Positions 52,360 to 61,649 of a stretch of DNA of 64,000 bases are shown in pieces. Both the position numbers and the translations under genes were made by a program. The stretch is from the NCBI GenBank assembly GCA_000688615.1, contig JHVA01000001.1, forward strand, positions 4,571,001-4,635,000. Direction: 5' to 3'. Position 1 is the stretch's first letter. The number at the start of each line of letters is the position of its first letter. Origin of the DNA: Acidobacteriaceae bacterium KBS 146 (GTDB taxonomy: Bacteria; Acidobacteriota; Terriglobia; Terriglobales; Acidobacteriaceae). The notes beneath the pieces are model-generated. The model worked only from the letters and a program-made list of their open reading frames with translations. It made no database searches and had not been told where the DNA came from.

Positions 52360-52885
52360 AGGGTCTACGACAACGACGAAGACCTTGACCAAACCATGGA
52401 GGAGCTGCTGTGAGAGATCGCGAGCCAGGTGGACGACCGCAACTGCTCCTCGGAAAGCCATGCGCGTATGCACAACGCGGACCGGCATTGGCTGAGCCAC
52501 TCTTAAGGTCGACTCACTGCTCGACTTGTCGCTCTCCACTCCCTACCCGTGGTCGTAAAAAGGCTGGAAACGCGGTCAGGGCTAAATGTAGAAGCTGGTT
52601 TCGCCAAGTCTAGTCATCTTCCAACCCGGCTGGGCCCACCGGTAAGGGGGTTCTGGCACCTCCTAAACTTTCCCATTGGCGACAATACGTCCGAAAAGCT
52701 AGTTCGTAGGAAGCATGTCGTAACAGCCGAACGCAGCAAGCTTCGTGACGAGATCGTCGACGCGGAGGATAGCCTCCGCGTCTCGGACTGACAATCTCGA
52801 AAGAAGGGCCACTCAGCGGCCCGTTGGGGCCATCCGGGTACGACCGGATCAAGGATTGAGCTCCGTCTCTTTATTTTGTCTTTCT
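52360..52885. other. Gene-free, degraded stretch
   Basis: About 525 bp without a recognisable gene. A GCGGAGG-ATAG-CCTCCGC hairpin near 52770 is the only structured element; no T-run follows. Confidence 0.45.
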
Positions 52886-52915
52886 TGTCACAAATCCTCG
52901 CGCTATTCGGTCCTA
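52886..52915 (+). promoter_or_regulatory. ECF41-type promoter 4 (decayed cupin/NmrA locus)
   Basis: TGTCACA (52886-52892), a 16-nt spacer and GGTCCTA (52909-52915), with an AAT start to the spacer as in promoter 3. An ATG follows at 52926, but the frame encodes nothing recognisable, and the cupin pseudogene lies 560 bp downstream. Confidence 0.62.
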
Positions 52916-53473
52916 GCTGATACAGATGAAGACCCACACTATCGTGGAAGGAGGGAGCAACCGCTCGCGATACAATCTTTGCCCAGAGATCGTTGTCGTT
53001 GTGCTGCTTGGCCTCAGCCTGTTCAGGTTGGTAGCACGCTCACGCCAGATTGACGGCTTTCGATGTATGCCCACGCTGTTTGACGTACTAAGGATGGGCT
53101 CTCACGGGCACTCCTGCAGTCATGCATGGTTGCGATGACCGCGCACTGTTGCTGTGCATGCGAGGGTCGCGTGCGGCTTTCCCCCATTATCATGCTGAGC
53201 GGTTCGGCGGATTTGCTTCCGGTGGACACACGCATCCTCTTTCCCGAAGTATTCGAAGTCAGCAACGTGCGGAGAGCTTATGGCGATCATTCCGACGTTT
53301 CTGGATAACAATGCCTTGCCAGATTGAAGATAAGGGCTTGTTGATGCACCGGCGGAAGAAAGCGGCTACGGTTTATCCCAAAAGAGTCGTTCCGGATAGG
53401 CCGAATGGGGATTCCGATCACTTCGAGCGAGTTCGATACTTCCAATAACACCGGTGGTGCAGAGGAAATTCAG
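52916..53473. other. Degraded stretch upstream of cupin pseudogene
   Basis: About 560 bp with short frames only. One plus-strand segment near 53180-53250 reads SPIIMLSGSADLLP, which recalls the end of a response-regulator receiver domain, but nothing before or after supports it. Confidence 0.4.
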
Positions 53474-54016
53474 ATGACTCAACTTGAGAAGATGCATGAA
53501 GTCAACAAAGAAACAGTCTCAACCTCTTCGCCGCTTGCCGGTTCTTCCGTCACTGTCCCTTCCCAGGACGCAGCGGGCGAACCGTCTCGTCGTAGCATGC
53601 TTGCCGCGAGGGGGATGTCAGGGTCGGTAAGTCTATTGGCAGTGCTATCTTCGATCGAGTTGCTGGCTGCTAACACCCACAAGGCATCAGAGAAAGAAAC
53701 GAAGGTCGCACCGCTCACCAAAACCCCTGCCGGATTTCCTGGGAAGGAAGTGCCGATTATCACAGTGGATTATGCCTGACGGCTCAGCCCCAATCCACAG
53801 GCATGATGCTCAGGGCTTTATTTATGTGCTCGAAGGCTCCATCGTAATGAGTGGGAAGGTTGGGGAGCCAGTCACACTTCATCCGGGGAAACCTTCTACG
53901 AAGGACCCAAGGACATCCACACCATCGGCCGCAATGCAAGCGCCACCAAGCCTGCGAGGTTTGTTGTGTTTTTGATCAAGAACCAGAATGTGCCGGAAGT
54001 TATCCCGGTCGACTGA
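53474..54016 (+). pseudogene. Frameshifted Tat-type cupin, decayed paralog of the 28.5-kb cupin
   Basis: From ATG 53474 the frame has a twin-arginine-like region (SRRSMLAARGMSGSVSLLAVLSS) and reaches EVPIITVDYA before a stop at 53779. The next frame continues PDGSAPIHRHDAQGFIYVLEGSIVM with the cupin His/Glu ligands. A third frame supplies GRNASATKPARFVVFLIKNQNVPEVIPVD to TGA 54016. Two frameshifts, near 53770 and 53890, destroy it. The core is close to the intact cupin at 28502 (HRHNAHGFIYVLEGSIVM), but the signal region differs. Confidence 0.82.
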
Positions 54017-54121
54017 TTCAACGCGCCAAGACTTCGACCTTCTACCGGTGAGTAGCTCACCACAACTCCGAGACATGGCTCGGCTGCAGAAAGCCCCATG
54101 GGCGCCTCGAAAGGGTTTGCA

Positions 54122-54877
54122 ATGAAGATCGTAGTTATAGGCGGTACAGGACTCATCGGCTCAAAGCTTGTACGTAACCTTGCCGAGCACGGTCATGAAG
54201 CGATCGCTGCATCGCCGAACACCGGCGCTAATACGCTAACTGGCCAGGGGCTAGCTGCAGTGCTCGCCGATGCTCACGTCGTCGTTGATGTTCGAACTCT
54301 CCTTCGTTCGAAGATAAAGCCGTAATGGACTTTTTCGTGACGTCGACAACAAACCTCTTGAAGTATGGAGAAGAAGCAGGTGTGGGGCATATCGTTGCGC
54401 TTTCCGTCGTCGGCACGGAGCGCCTGGCGGAGAGCGCTTACTTCCGAGCAAAGATCGCACAGGAAAGACTCCTCAAGGGGTCGAAGCTGCCTTATTCAAT
54501 CGTGCATGCAACGCAGTTCTTCGAGTTTGTGAAGGGCATCGCCGGATCAGCAATGAACGACGGAAAGGTTCATCTTGCCCCCGTACTCATACAGCCGATT
54601 GCAGCAGACGATGTGGCGAAAGCCGTGGGCCACACCGCCGTCGGCGAACCCCTAAACAGCACTGTTGAAATCGCGGGGCAAGACAAGTTCAAGCTGGACG
54701 AGCTCATTCGTCGAGGACTTGCTGCCATCGGCGATCCTCGCGAGGTGGTCGCCGATCCGGACGCACTTTACTTTGGAGCACGTCTGAGCGAGCGAACACT
54801 TGGTCCCGGACGATGGTGCGAAGCTCGGTGAACTTCGGTTCGATGAATGGCTCGCGCAGGGTAATTTGCAGAAGTAA
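54122..54877 (+). pseudogene. Frameshifted NmrA-like oxidoreductase, decayed paralog of the 27.6-kb gene
   Basis: ATG 54122 gives KIVVIGGTGLIGSKLVRNLAEHGHEA, nearly identical to the intact gene at 27624. One base appears missing near 54291: the corrected frame would read SNSPSFEDKAVMDFF. The protein continues through HIVALSVVGTERLA and SIVHATQFFEFVKG to ERTL. An extra base near 54807 moves the rest (DDGAKLGELRFDEWLAQGNLQK) to another frame ending at TAA 54877. Gene order (cupin then NmrA) is the reverse of the intact locus. Confidence 0.85.
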
Positions 54878-55017
54878 GAGGCTGCTCCGATGCCGGCACC
54901 GGGACCTCTGGGTCTCCTCCGGTGCCGGCGTGATTAGCCCCGATACCGCTATTCACGAACCAGTTTCACGCAAGATCTCGTACGTAGTCGCTGCATGCGC
55001 GAACTTCTGGAGTCCGT

Positions 55018-55245
55018 ATGAACATCATCCCCAAGAACGATATCGCTCCCTACAATCCGCAACTTCGTCCTGAACTTGCGTTCCCTTGCTTGACGGATGA
55101 CATGATTGCGCGGATTCGGCCTTATGGGCAGGACATCTGTTTCGCGCGAGATTCGCCTCTCTTCAAGCCCGGAGAGCGGGATATCGACATGTTCGTCATC
55201 CTGGAGGGATCGATCGACCGGGAAGAAAAGAAGTTTTGCGAATAG
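55018..55245 (+). pseudogene. Fragment of a cyclic-nucleotide-binding (CAP_ED) protein
   Basis: A 75-aa frame, AFPCLTDDMIARIRPYGQDICFARDSPLFKPGERDIDMFVILEGSID, matches the first strands of a cNMP-binding domain as found at the N-terminus of CNMP-thioredoxin-reductase-like fusion proteins (FP.LT...I.R...G....F..G..LF..G.RD.D.FVVLEG.I). It stops at TAG 55245 before the rest of the domain. It is the only CRP-like sequence in the window and cannot be a working regulator. Confidence 0.7.
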
Positions 55246-55360
55246 AGCTCATACAGTTGGTTCACCACTCGAACGTCGTAGGTAGCTGACAGCGCGGCAT
55301 TGATTGAGTGCCTAACCCCCTAAATTTCTCAATCGACGTACCCAACAGGAGAACAGAGTC

Positions 55361-56293
55361 ATGATGTCTGATCGAGTTTCGGTTTCCCCGCGTGCTCTAG
55401 TCGTTGGTTCGACTGGCCGCGTGGGAAAAAGGTTAATAAGTAGTCTGGAACGAATGGGGGATTGCAGGTTGTTTATGCCTCCCGCAATCCGGAAAAGGTC
55501 GCCAACTGGCGCGAAGATGGGAAAGATGCAGTATTTCTTGACCTCGACCGTCCAGAGAGTTTTGCCGCGGCTCTTCGAGGGATAGAGCGCGTCTTCCTCT
55601 CTACCGGATACAACGTTGCGATGCTCCACCAAAGCAAGAACCTCATCGACGCAGCCGTGGAAGCAAAAGTAAAGTTTGTAGTTCACCTGGGTATCTTTGG
55701 GAATGGACGGATTACGTATTCATACGGTGCATGGCACGAATTGATAGAGCGATACATCGAAAACAGCGGTATGGATTGGACACATCTTCACCCACATTTC
55801 TTCATGGATAATTTGCTTGAGGCGGCACCTGTTGTCAACGGAACATTCCATTGGTTCATGGGATCCCAATCGGTGGGGTTGGATTGCTCCGGAGGATGTG
55901 TCCGCAGTAGCGGCGACAGTTCTTTTGGAAGGTCCTCAGGTACACGGAAGTAAACAGTATTGGTTGGCCACAGAGATGCTCAATGGCGAGCAGGTAGCTC
56001 TGAAACTCACGGAGGCTCTTCAGGTCCAAGTAAACAGCGCAATATTGACTCCAGATGACCTCGAAGGAGGAATCGCGAGTGGTGCTATCAAGACGGCGGC
56101 ATATATCGAGCCGACTTACGCAGCGGGCATTCTTGAGTGGGTCCGGCAGACCTATGAGGGCAAGTTGAACTTCAAAGGTGCGACGACCACTGTCGAGGAA
56201 TTGACGGGCACGGCGGCGTTATCGCTCGTGGATTGGGCGACACGCAATCGCGAAGCTATTTTGGAAGCTGGAACGCGCCTTTCCCGGGCTTAA
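55361..56293 (+). pseudogene. NmrA-like oxidoreductase gene with two frameshifts
   Basis: ATG 55361 (GGAG 12 nt ahead) starts RALVVGSTGRVGKRLISSLERMG. A shift at a G5 run near 55457 moves to VVYASRNPEKVANWREDGKDAVFLDLDRPESF, continuing to MDWTHLHPHFFMDNLLE...HWFMG. A second shift near 55862 moves to WGWIAPEDVSAVAATVLL...QYWLATEMLNGEQVA through to TAA 56293. All three pieces are NmrA/azoreductase-like and colinear, total about 310 aa. It sits immediately before the ECF41-type sigma gene, the place where ECF41 partner oxidoreductases usually lie. Confidence 0.82.
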
Positions 56294-56728
56294 TCAATCC
56301 TGCCGCCAGATCTATGGAAACGCTGAGAGTTGCCCAAAATGAAGCAGCGAACGTCATTTGCCCAGCTGCTAAAGTCGGCGCCGAGTGGGTTTCCGCATGA
56401 GTTCAACCCCAACGCGCGCATTACTGTGTGCGCGGAACCTGGTTGATCGCGCCGATCGATGCCCCGGCTCCGGCTGTGAGTTTGGAATCCGATGAATCGC
56501 CTCCACTGCTAAGCGAGAACCCCCCGACCAACAACGAGAGCACACCGCTAGAGAGCTTATTAGTGGCGACTCGCACAATTCTGCACACCGCGAGGAGGCG
56601 GAGGCAATGGTCATTCACAGGGCTACGCGATGGCATCTTATCTCTGAGTTCTTGGGGAAGGAATGAGATAAAGCCTGCTTCCACAGCTTGCAACCCTCCC
56701 CAAACGGGGGGACGCGGCGAGACAGAGT
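56294..56728. other. Gap between NmrA pseudogene and sigma factor gene
   Basis: About 430 bp without a recognised gene. A minus-strand frame (complement of 56421-56693) has a Gly/Ser-rich end but no family motif. Confidence 0.4.
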
Positions 56729-57679
56729 ATGATCATCGCTATGTCGGAAGTAACCACATCGGAAAATCCGTCGGTCGTTTGTCTTAACACGAAAGCTGAC
56801 CGAGGTGACGATGGGCTTTCGGCTTTTGCCGAAGTGCATCCGCGATTGTTCGGCATTGCCTATCGCATGCTTGGAAGCGCGGCGGAGGCTGAAGACATGG
56901 TTCAAAACGTGTGGTTGCGGTGGCAGACTGCCGCTCGTAGCGTTGTTGAGAATCCGGCGGCATTCCTCTCCACCACAACCACACGAATGTGTATTAATTT
57001 CGTGCAGAGCGCCCGATCGCGACGAGAATCCTACGTTGGCCCTTGGCTTCCTGAACCGGTAGACACGAGCTGCAATCCTGCTCTGGGTGCGGAGCGTGGC
57101 GAAGCTTTGGGGCTTGCAATCTTGCTGCTCCTTGAGAAACTCTCTCCTACAGAACGTGCCGCATATGTTCTACGCGAAGCATTCGATTACTCGTATCGCG
57201 AGATCGCGGACGTTCTACAGATCGAGGAGGCGAATACCCGTCAACTGGTCTCTCGCGCCCGTAAGCATATCTCAGACGGGCGGCGCTCACCTGCGAGTTC
57301 CGAAGAGCAGCTGCGTCTTCTGCAAGTTTTTATCGGTGCTGCCCAAACAGGGGATTTGGCCGCCCTGAAAGGTCTCCTCGCAGAAGATGTGGTTTCTTAT
57401 TCGGATGGGGGTGGTATTGTGCGAGCGGCCGGGGTCCCGGTTTCTGGTCGTGAGCGTGTTGCGAAGTTCATTGCCGCTTTCGCATCACATTTCTGGATGG
57501 GCATGACGCTTGCATGGGTTGAAACAAATGGACAGGCGTCGGTTCTAATGTCACGTGAGAAGGTCCCCGTTGTGCTCGCAACGATTGATGCCTCCGCAGA
57601 AGGCATCAATCAGATCATGTGGATCATGAGACCTAGCAAACTCGCTGCAATCTCGGCGGCGAGGCTATCTACTGGGTGA
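56729..57679 (+). CDS. sigJ: ECF41-type RNA polymerase sigma factor (SigJ-like)
   Basis: A 316-aa extracytoplasmic-function sigma factor. Region 2 is FAEVHPRLFGIAYRMLGSAAEAEDMVQNVWLRW, the linker contains WLPEP, the ECF41 hallmark, and region 4 is LSPTERAAYVLREAFDYSYREIADVLQIEEANTRQLVSRARKHI. The C-terminal SnoaL-like extension (residues about 205-316) has the DGGG motif (SYSDGGGIV) and ends with RPSKL at the place of the usual NPDKL. In ECF41 this extension controls activity in place of an anti-sigma factor. A second ATG at 56741 is possible. It is intact amid pseudogenes and probably reads the TGTCACA promoters listed here. Confidence 0.9.
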   Translation: MIIAMSEVTTSENPSVVCLNTKADRGDDGLSAFAEVHPRLFGIAYRMLGSAAEAEDMVQNVWLRWQTAARSVVENPAAFLSTTTTRMCINFVQSARSRRESYVGPWLPEPVDTSCNPALGAERGEALGLAILLLLEKLSPTERAAYVLREAFDYSYREIADVLQIEEANTRQLVSRARKHISDGRRSPASSEEQLRLLQVFIGAAQTGDLAALKGLLAEDVVSYSDGGGIVRAAGVPVSGRERVAKFIAAFASHFWMGMTLAWVETNGQASVLMSREKVPVVLATIDASAEGINQIMWIMRPSKLAAISAARLSTG

Positions 57680-58232
57680 CCGGAGCACGGCCAGCAGGGC
57701 CTTCACCAAGCGCAGGAGTTTAAACGAAGAAGGGGAATTCCCGAAAACGCTCAATCTAGAGCGGGAAGGGCACAAATCCGAGGGGCTACAAGCACCAGAA
57801 ACATGACGCGCGGCTCCCTCAACTGCTGCGCGGATATCCGTTCCAGGCGGCAGTTGAGATCTCTCTGCCTCCTATAAGGATGGGCGGACTGAATGTTTGA
57901 GCAGTCTGAGGTACAAGGTGAGGGTCCGTTCTGTCGTTGTCTTGGTGAAGCGCTGAAAGCATTTCTCAATCGATCATTTGAAGTAGGGACTGATACATGC
58001 GAAGGGAACGAGAACCGGAGCATATCGACTGAGGGCATAGCCTGCTTTGTGGCCCGTCATCTGAATCCGGACCCCCGGGTCCGAAGCTGAGCATCGGGAC
58101 CAGGGGGTATATTGCCTTGGCAACTGTTTTGTGGCCACGGCGGCAAGCAGCGATGCCGTTCGTTCAAAATGAAAAGCCATTGCCGCGAATCCATCTCTCT
58201 CGGACTCATCGTAGAGGGTCCCTGCCGTTCCT
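57680..58232. other. Gene-free, degraded stretch
   Basis: About 550 bp after the sigma gene with only short frames on both strands. No motif, repeat or hairpin convinced me. Confidence 0.45.
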
Positions 58233-58340
58233 TTGCTGCGTATTCAGCGCGGTGGCTACAAGGCGCTCGAGCAATCGCTGGATCGGCCGAGGGATGAAAT
58301 CCTCAAGACGATAGAGCTTTCGGAATTGCGCGAATTCGTT
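58233..58340 (+). pseudogene. nuoF: Fragment of NADH dehydrogenase subunit NuoF
   Basis: The frame reads LRIQRGGYKALEQSLDRPRDEILKTIELSELRE. NuoF proteins have RGGY.AL..AL.M.P.EII..V..SGLRGRGGAGFPTG at their N-terminus, so the match covers this segment and stops just where the NADH-site motif should begin. The rest of the roughly 430-aa protein is absent. It is a scrap of a respiratory gene. Confidence 0.6.
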
Positions 58341-58462
58341 TCGATGATATCGAGCAAGCCCACCCCACAGAAAACCATCTGGTCGTGGGTGCGCGAATCA
58401 AACAAGCCGCTCTAAAGTGAACGCGACATAGTCATCGATCCACGCAAGATCGAGCTAACACC

Positions 58463-58849
58463 TTATGCCGTGTTACGCCTGCAGCTTCGGCCAGGGACGA
58501 ATATTCCACTTCTCAACGCGATAGCTGCGTGCGCTGTCCGGCCTCCCTGGTTGACAACAATCGCTGCCACTCGCCGCACCGCCGGCTCCCAGTCAGGATC
58601 AGTACTCTCCGCGACCAGAACATCGCCCGCCTGAACTCCCTGTACCTTGCCGATATCGGTGATCACGCGCACGGGGCCAGCAGCAATCGCTTCTCTGACC
58701 GGATGACCCCAATGAGAGGGGGCTTGGCTCTCAATTGATAGACCTCTGCGCTTCTCTTGGCTGATTTTGCCGAACGCCCCGTCTCCGGGAGCGCTGGAAC
58801 GACGAACAGCTCTCCGGTCGTTCCATCCTTTGGCCCATTCAATATCCAA
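58463..58849 (-). pseudogene. ppsA: Fragment of phosphoenolpyruvate synthase
   Basis: The minus-strand frame opens MDIEWAKGWNDRR, the start of the linker after the ATP-grasp domain, and then carries GPVRVITDIGKVQGVQAGDVLVAESTDPDWEPAVRRVAAIVVNQGGRTAHAAIALRSGI. This is the PEP-synthase swivelling domain; the His in GGRTAHAA (GGRTCHAA in canonical enzymes) is the phospho-carrier. A deletion joins the two parts, and the large N- and C-terminal domains are missing. PEP synthase is another regular member of stress islands. Confidence 0.8.
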
Positions 58850-58938
58850 TGGTTGTAGTCGACCCGGGATCTGCGAGTAGTGGTCCTCGATCAGGCAAAT
58901 TATGCTTCGAACGATAACTGCACCGTGTGCAACAGAGT

Positions 58939-58952
58939 GTGACGGCGGTCAC
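58939..58952. promoter_or_regulatory. CRP/FNR-type operator D, upstream of the P-type ATPase
   Basis: GTGAC-GGCG-GTCAC, a perfect 5+5 palindrome centred at 58945.5, 112 bp before ATG 59064 and upstream of the ppsA remnant on the other strand. At -41.5 spacing the -10 would be GATGAT at 58975-58980. Confidence 0.65.
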
Positions 58953-59063
58953 GCTTGCTTGGACCAGAGTCACGGATGATGGATCTACTTAGTTAGATAG
59001 AGAAGGCTTCTCTGTGGATTGGAAGTGTTGTTTATTGCAGTTGCAGAACATTGGAGGCTGAAC

Positions 59064-61607
59064 ATGGCAGGACGAACGACGCCTCTCGATGCTTTCTGGG
59101 ATAAGCCACTTCCGGAATTACTGCAACTGTTACAAGCTAGCTCGACGGGGCTGACTACCGAAGAGGCCAATCGGCGATTGCGTCTTTATGGCCCCAACAG
59201 TTTAGGCCGAGAGTCTCGCTTTACTGTTTTGTTCAGCTTTTTCAGTTTCTTCGCAAATCCCCTCGTCATCATCCTTGTTGTTGCCAGTGGCATCTCGCTT
59301 GCGCTGGGGGAGCACGTGGGCGGGCTGATTATCATCGCTATCATACTGTTTAGCGTGCTCCTGAATTTCCTGATGGAATTTCAGGCTCGACATGCGATGG
59401 AGGAGATTCAGAAGCAGATCGCGATAACAGCTGTCGCGATGCGAGATGGACGAGAACAGAATCTGCCGACGGCCGAGTTAGTCCCGGGAGACATCATCCG
59501 GCTCAAAGCAGGGGACCTTGTGCCAGCGGACGCTCGTTTGGTGGAGGTGAAGGACCTGCATGTGCGGGAGTCAGTGCTCACCGGGGAGTCTCTGCCAGTC
59601 GAGAAGACAAGGGCTGAGCTTTCGGGCGAGAAGCACGGCGTGGCGGACGCGACCAACAGCGTTTTCCTAGGCACGGCTGTTCAAACCGGAATAGGTACTG
59701 CAGTAATCGTCTGTACGGGGAAGGACACCGTCTGCGGTGAGATCGCCCATCGTCTCGTGATGCGACCACCGGAGACGGAATTTGGCCGCGGCGTACGCCG
59801 GTTCGGAATGATGCTCACCTGGGTGACCATGTTGCTTGTCCTATTTGTTCTATTGGTGAACATCATTTTCCACCGTCCGGTGCTTGAGTCCTTTCTTTTC
59901 TCCGTGGCGCTTGCCGTCGGAATGACACCTGAGATGATGCCGATGATTATTACCGTCACACTGGCACAGGGCGCAAAGCGAATGACGAAGAAGAAAGTTC
60001 TGGTAAAACAGCTTGCCGCAATCGAGGACTTCGGCAGTATCGATATTCTATGCACGGACAAGACAGGCACGCTCACCGAGGGGGAGATCGTGCTTGATCG
60101 GCACGTGGATTTCCAGGGTAAGGACGACGACGATGTCCTGCGGCTTATTTACCTGAACAGCTACTTTGAGGCTGGCATCAAGAGTCCCCTTGACGATGCA
60201 ATCTTGAAACATGAGCCTCCGTCCATCGTGGGGTATGACAAGTTGGATGAGATCCCTTTCGACTTCAATCGCAAGCGCCTTTCGGTGGTGGTACGACATG
60301 AGGACGAATATCTGCTCATCACCAAGGGCGAGGCTGAAAGCGTCTTTGGCATCTGCGAACTGGTCCTCATCGATGGCGTTCCTCAGCCGTTCGATGGCAA
60401 GCGATGGGCAGAGGCGGAATGCACCCTGAAGAAGCTGGGTGCGGAGGGGTACCGTGCTGTTGGAGTAGCAATGCGTAGAGTGGAAAAGCAGGATTTGTAC
60501 ACGATGGCCGACGAACACGCCATGACGCTGGTCGGGTTCGCAGCATTCCTTGACCCACCGAAGGTGGGGGTTCGTTCAGTTCTGGAAGCGCTGAAGCAAA
60601 ATGGCATTTCTGTGGTTATCATGACGGGGGACAATCGGTACGTGACTCAGAAAATAGCCCAGGATGTAGGGCTGGGGGCGGACACCATCTTTACCGGCAC
60701 CCAGGTCGATTCTATGGATGATGCTGCTGTGGCTTACCAGGCGGAGAACGGCGCCATCTTCGCCCGCGTATCCCCCGAGCAGAAGAATCGCGTAATCATT
60801 GCTTTAAAAGGACGCGGCCACGTCGTGGGCTATATGGGCGATGGCATCAACGATGCTCCTTCGCTGCACACCGCCGATGTTGGGATTTCAGTGATGAATG
60901 GAGTGAACGTGGCCAAGGACGCAGCCAAAATCATTCTGCTTGAGAAGGATCTTGCGGTTGTGAACGATGGGGTGCTCGAGGGGAGGCGCTCCTTTGCCAA
61001 CATCATGAAGTACATCATCATGGGCACAAGCTCAAATTTCGGCAATATGTTCAGCATGGCTGCAGCGTCACTCTTCCTGCGATTTCTGCCAATGCTTCCG
61101 AGCCAAATCCTGCTGAACAATCTTCTTTACGATATCTCGCAGGTCAACATCCCTAGCGACAACGTTGATTCCGCCATGAAGCAACGGCCCAAACGATGGC
61201 AAATTGGATTCATCCGACAGTTCATGATGATCATCGGTCCGATCAGCTCAATCTATGATTTCCTGACCTTCGGGGTGTTGCTCTGGGTGTTCCATGCTTC
61301 CACAAATGAGTCGCTATTCCACACCGGATGGTTTGTGGAGTCCCTTGCGACACAGACGCTTGTGGTCTTCGTCATCCGGACGGCAGCCAACCCTCTGAAG
61401 AGCCGGCCCAGTCGGGGCTTGGTTATAAGCGTGTTGGCCGTCGTCGCTGTCGCGACTGCGCTGCCGTATACACAGCTCGGGAGATTACTGGGCTTCAGTC
61501 CGCCACCTATATCTCTCTTGTTCGCGATTCTCCTTCTTGCCGTGACCTACCTCTTTCTCGTCCAGGCTGTTAAATCCTGGTTTTATCGCAGACACGCTCT
61601 CCTCTGA
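59064..61607 (+). CDS. mgtA: P-type ATPase, MgtA-like (P3B) magnesium/cation transporter
   Basis: An 847-aa membrane ATPase starting at ATG 59064 (GGAGG 7 nt ahead). Motifs in order: an N-terminal cation-ATPase domain (GLTTEEANRRLRLYGPNSL), LTGESLPVEKT, the PEMMP segment in helix 4 (GMTPEMMPMIITVTLAQGAKRM), CTDKTGTLTEG with the phosphorylated Asp, KGEAESVF, MTGDNRYVTQKIAQDVG and MGDGINDAPSLHTADVGISV. The C-terminal SNFGNMFSMAAASLFLRFLPMLPSQILLNNLLYDISQ is typical of Mg2+-importing MgtA/MgtB. It is intact, with operator D upstream. Other cations cannot be excluded. Confidence 0.92.
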   Translation: MAGRTTPLDAFWDKPLPELLQLLQASSTGLTTEEANRRLRLYGPNSLGRESRFTVLFSFFSFFANPLVIILVVASGISLALGEHVGGLIIIAIILFSVLLNFLMEFQARHAMEEIQKQIAITAVAMRDGREQNLPTAELVPGDIIRLKAGDLVPADARLVEVKDLHVRESVLTGESLPVEKTRAELSGEKHGVADATNSVFLGTAVQTGIGTAVIVCTGKDTVCGEIAHRLVMRPPETEFGRGVRRFGMMLTWVTMLLVLFVLLVNIIFHRPVLESFLFSVALAVGMTPEMMPMIITVTLAQGAKRMTKKKVLVKQLAAIEDFGSIDILCTDKTGTLTEGEIVLDRHVDFQGKDDDDVLRLIYLNSYFEAGIKSPLDDAILKHEPPSIVGYDKLDEIPFDFNRKRLSVVVRHEDEYLLITKGEAESVFGICELVLIDGVPQPFDGKRWAEAECTLKKLGAEGYRAVGVAMRRVEKQDLYTMADEHAMTLVGFAAFLDPPKVGVRSVLEALKQNGISVVIMTGDNRYVTQKIAQDVGLGADTIFTGTQVDSMDDAAVAYQAENGAIFARVSPEQKNRVIIALKGRGHVVGYMGDGINDAPSLHTADVGISVMNGVNVAKDAAKIILLEKDLAVVNDGVLEGRRSFANIMKYIIMGTSSNFGNMFSMAAASLFLRFLPMLPSQILLNNLLYDISQVNIPSDNVDSAMKQRPKRWQIGFIRQFMMIIGPISSIYDFLTFGVLLWVFHASTNESLFHTGWFVESLATQTLVVFVIRTAANPLKSRPSRGLVISVLAVVAVATALPYTQLGRLLGFSPPPISLLFAILLLAVTYLFLVQAVKSWFYRRHALL

Positions 61608-61649
61608 CAGCACTGGCTATCAAGCATCGATTGGTGAGGGAAGATCTTC

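Noticed and set aside
53122..53308. Frame with SPIIMLSGSADLLP resembling a receiver-domain end
   Set aside because: Only about 15 residues fit; no phospho-acceptor or neighbouring strands, so too weak for a gene call.
56421..56693. 90-aa minus-strand frame with a Gly/Ser-rich end
   Set aside because: No recognisable domain or start signal, and its start overlaps the sigma upstream region.
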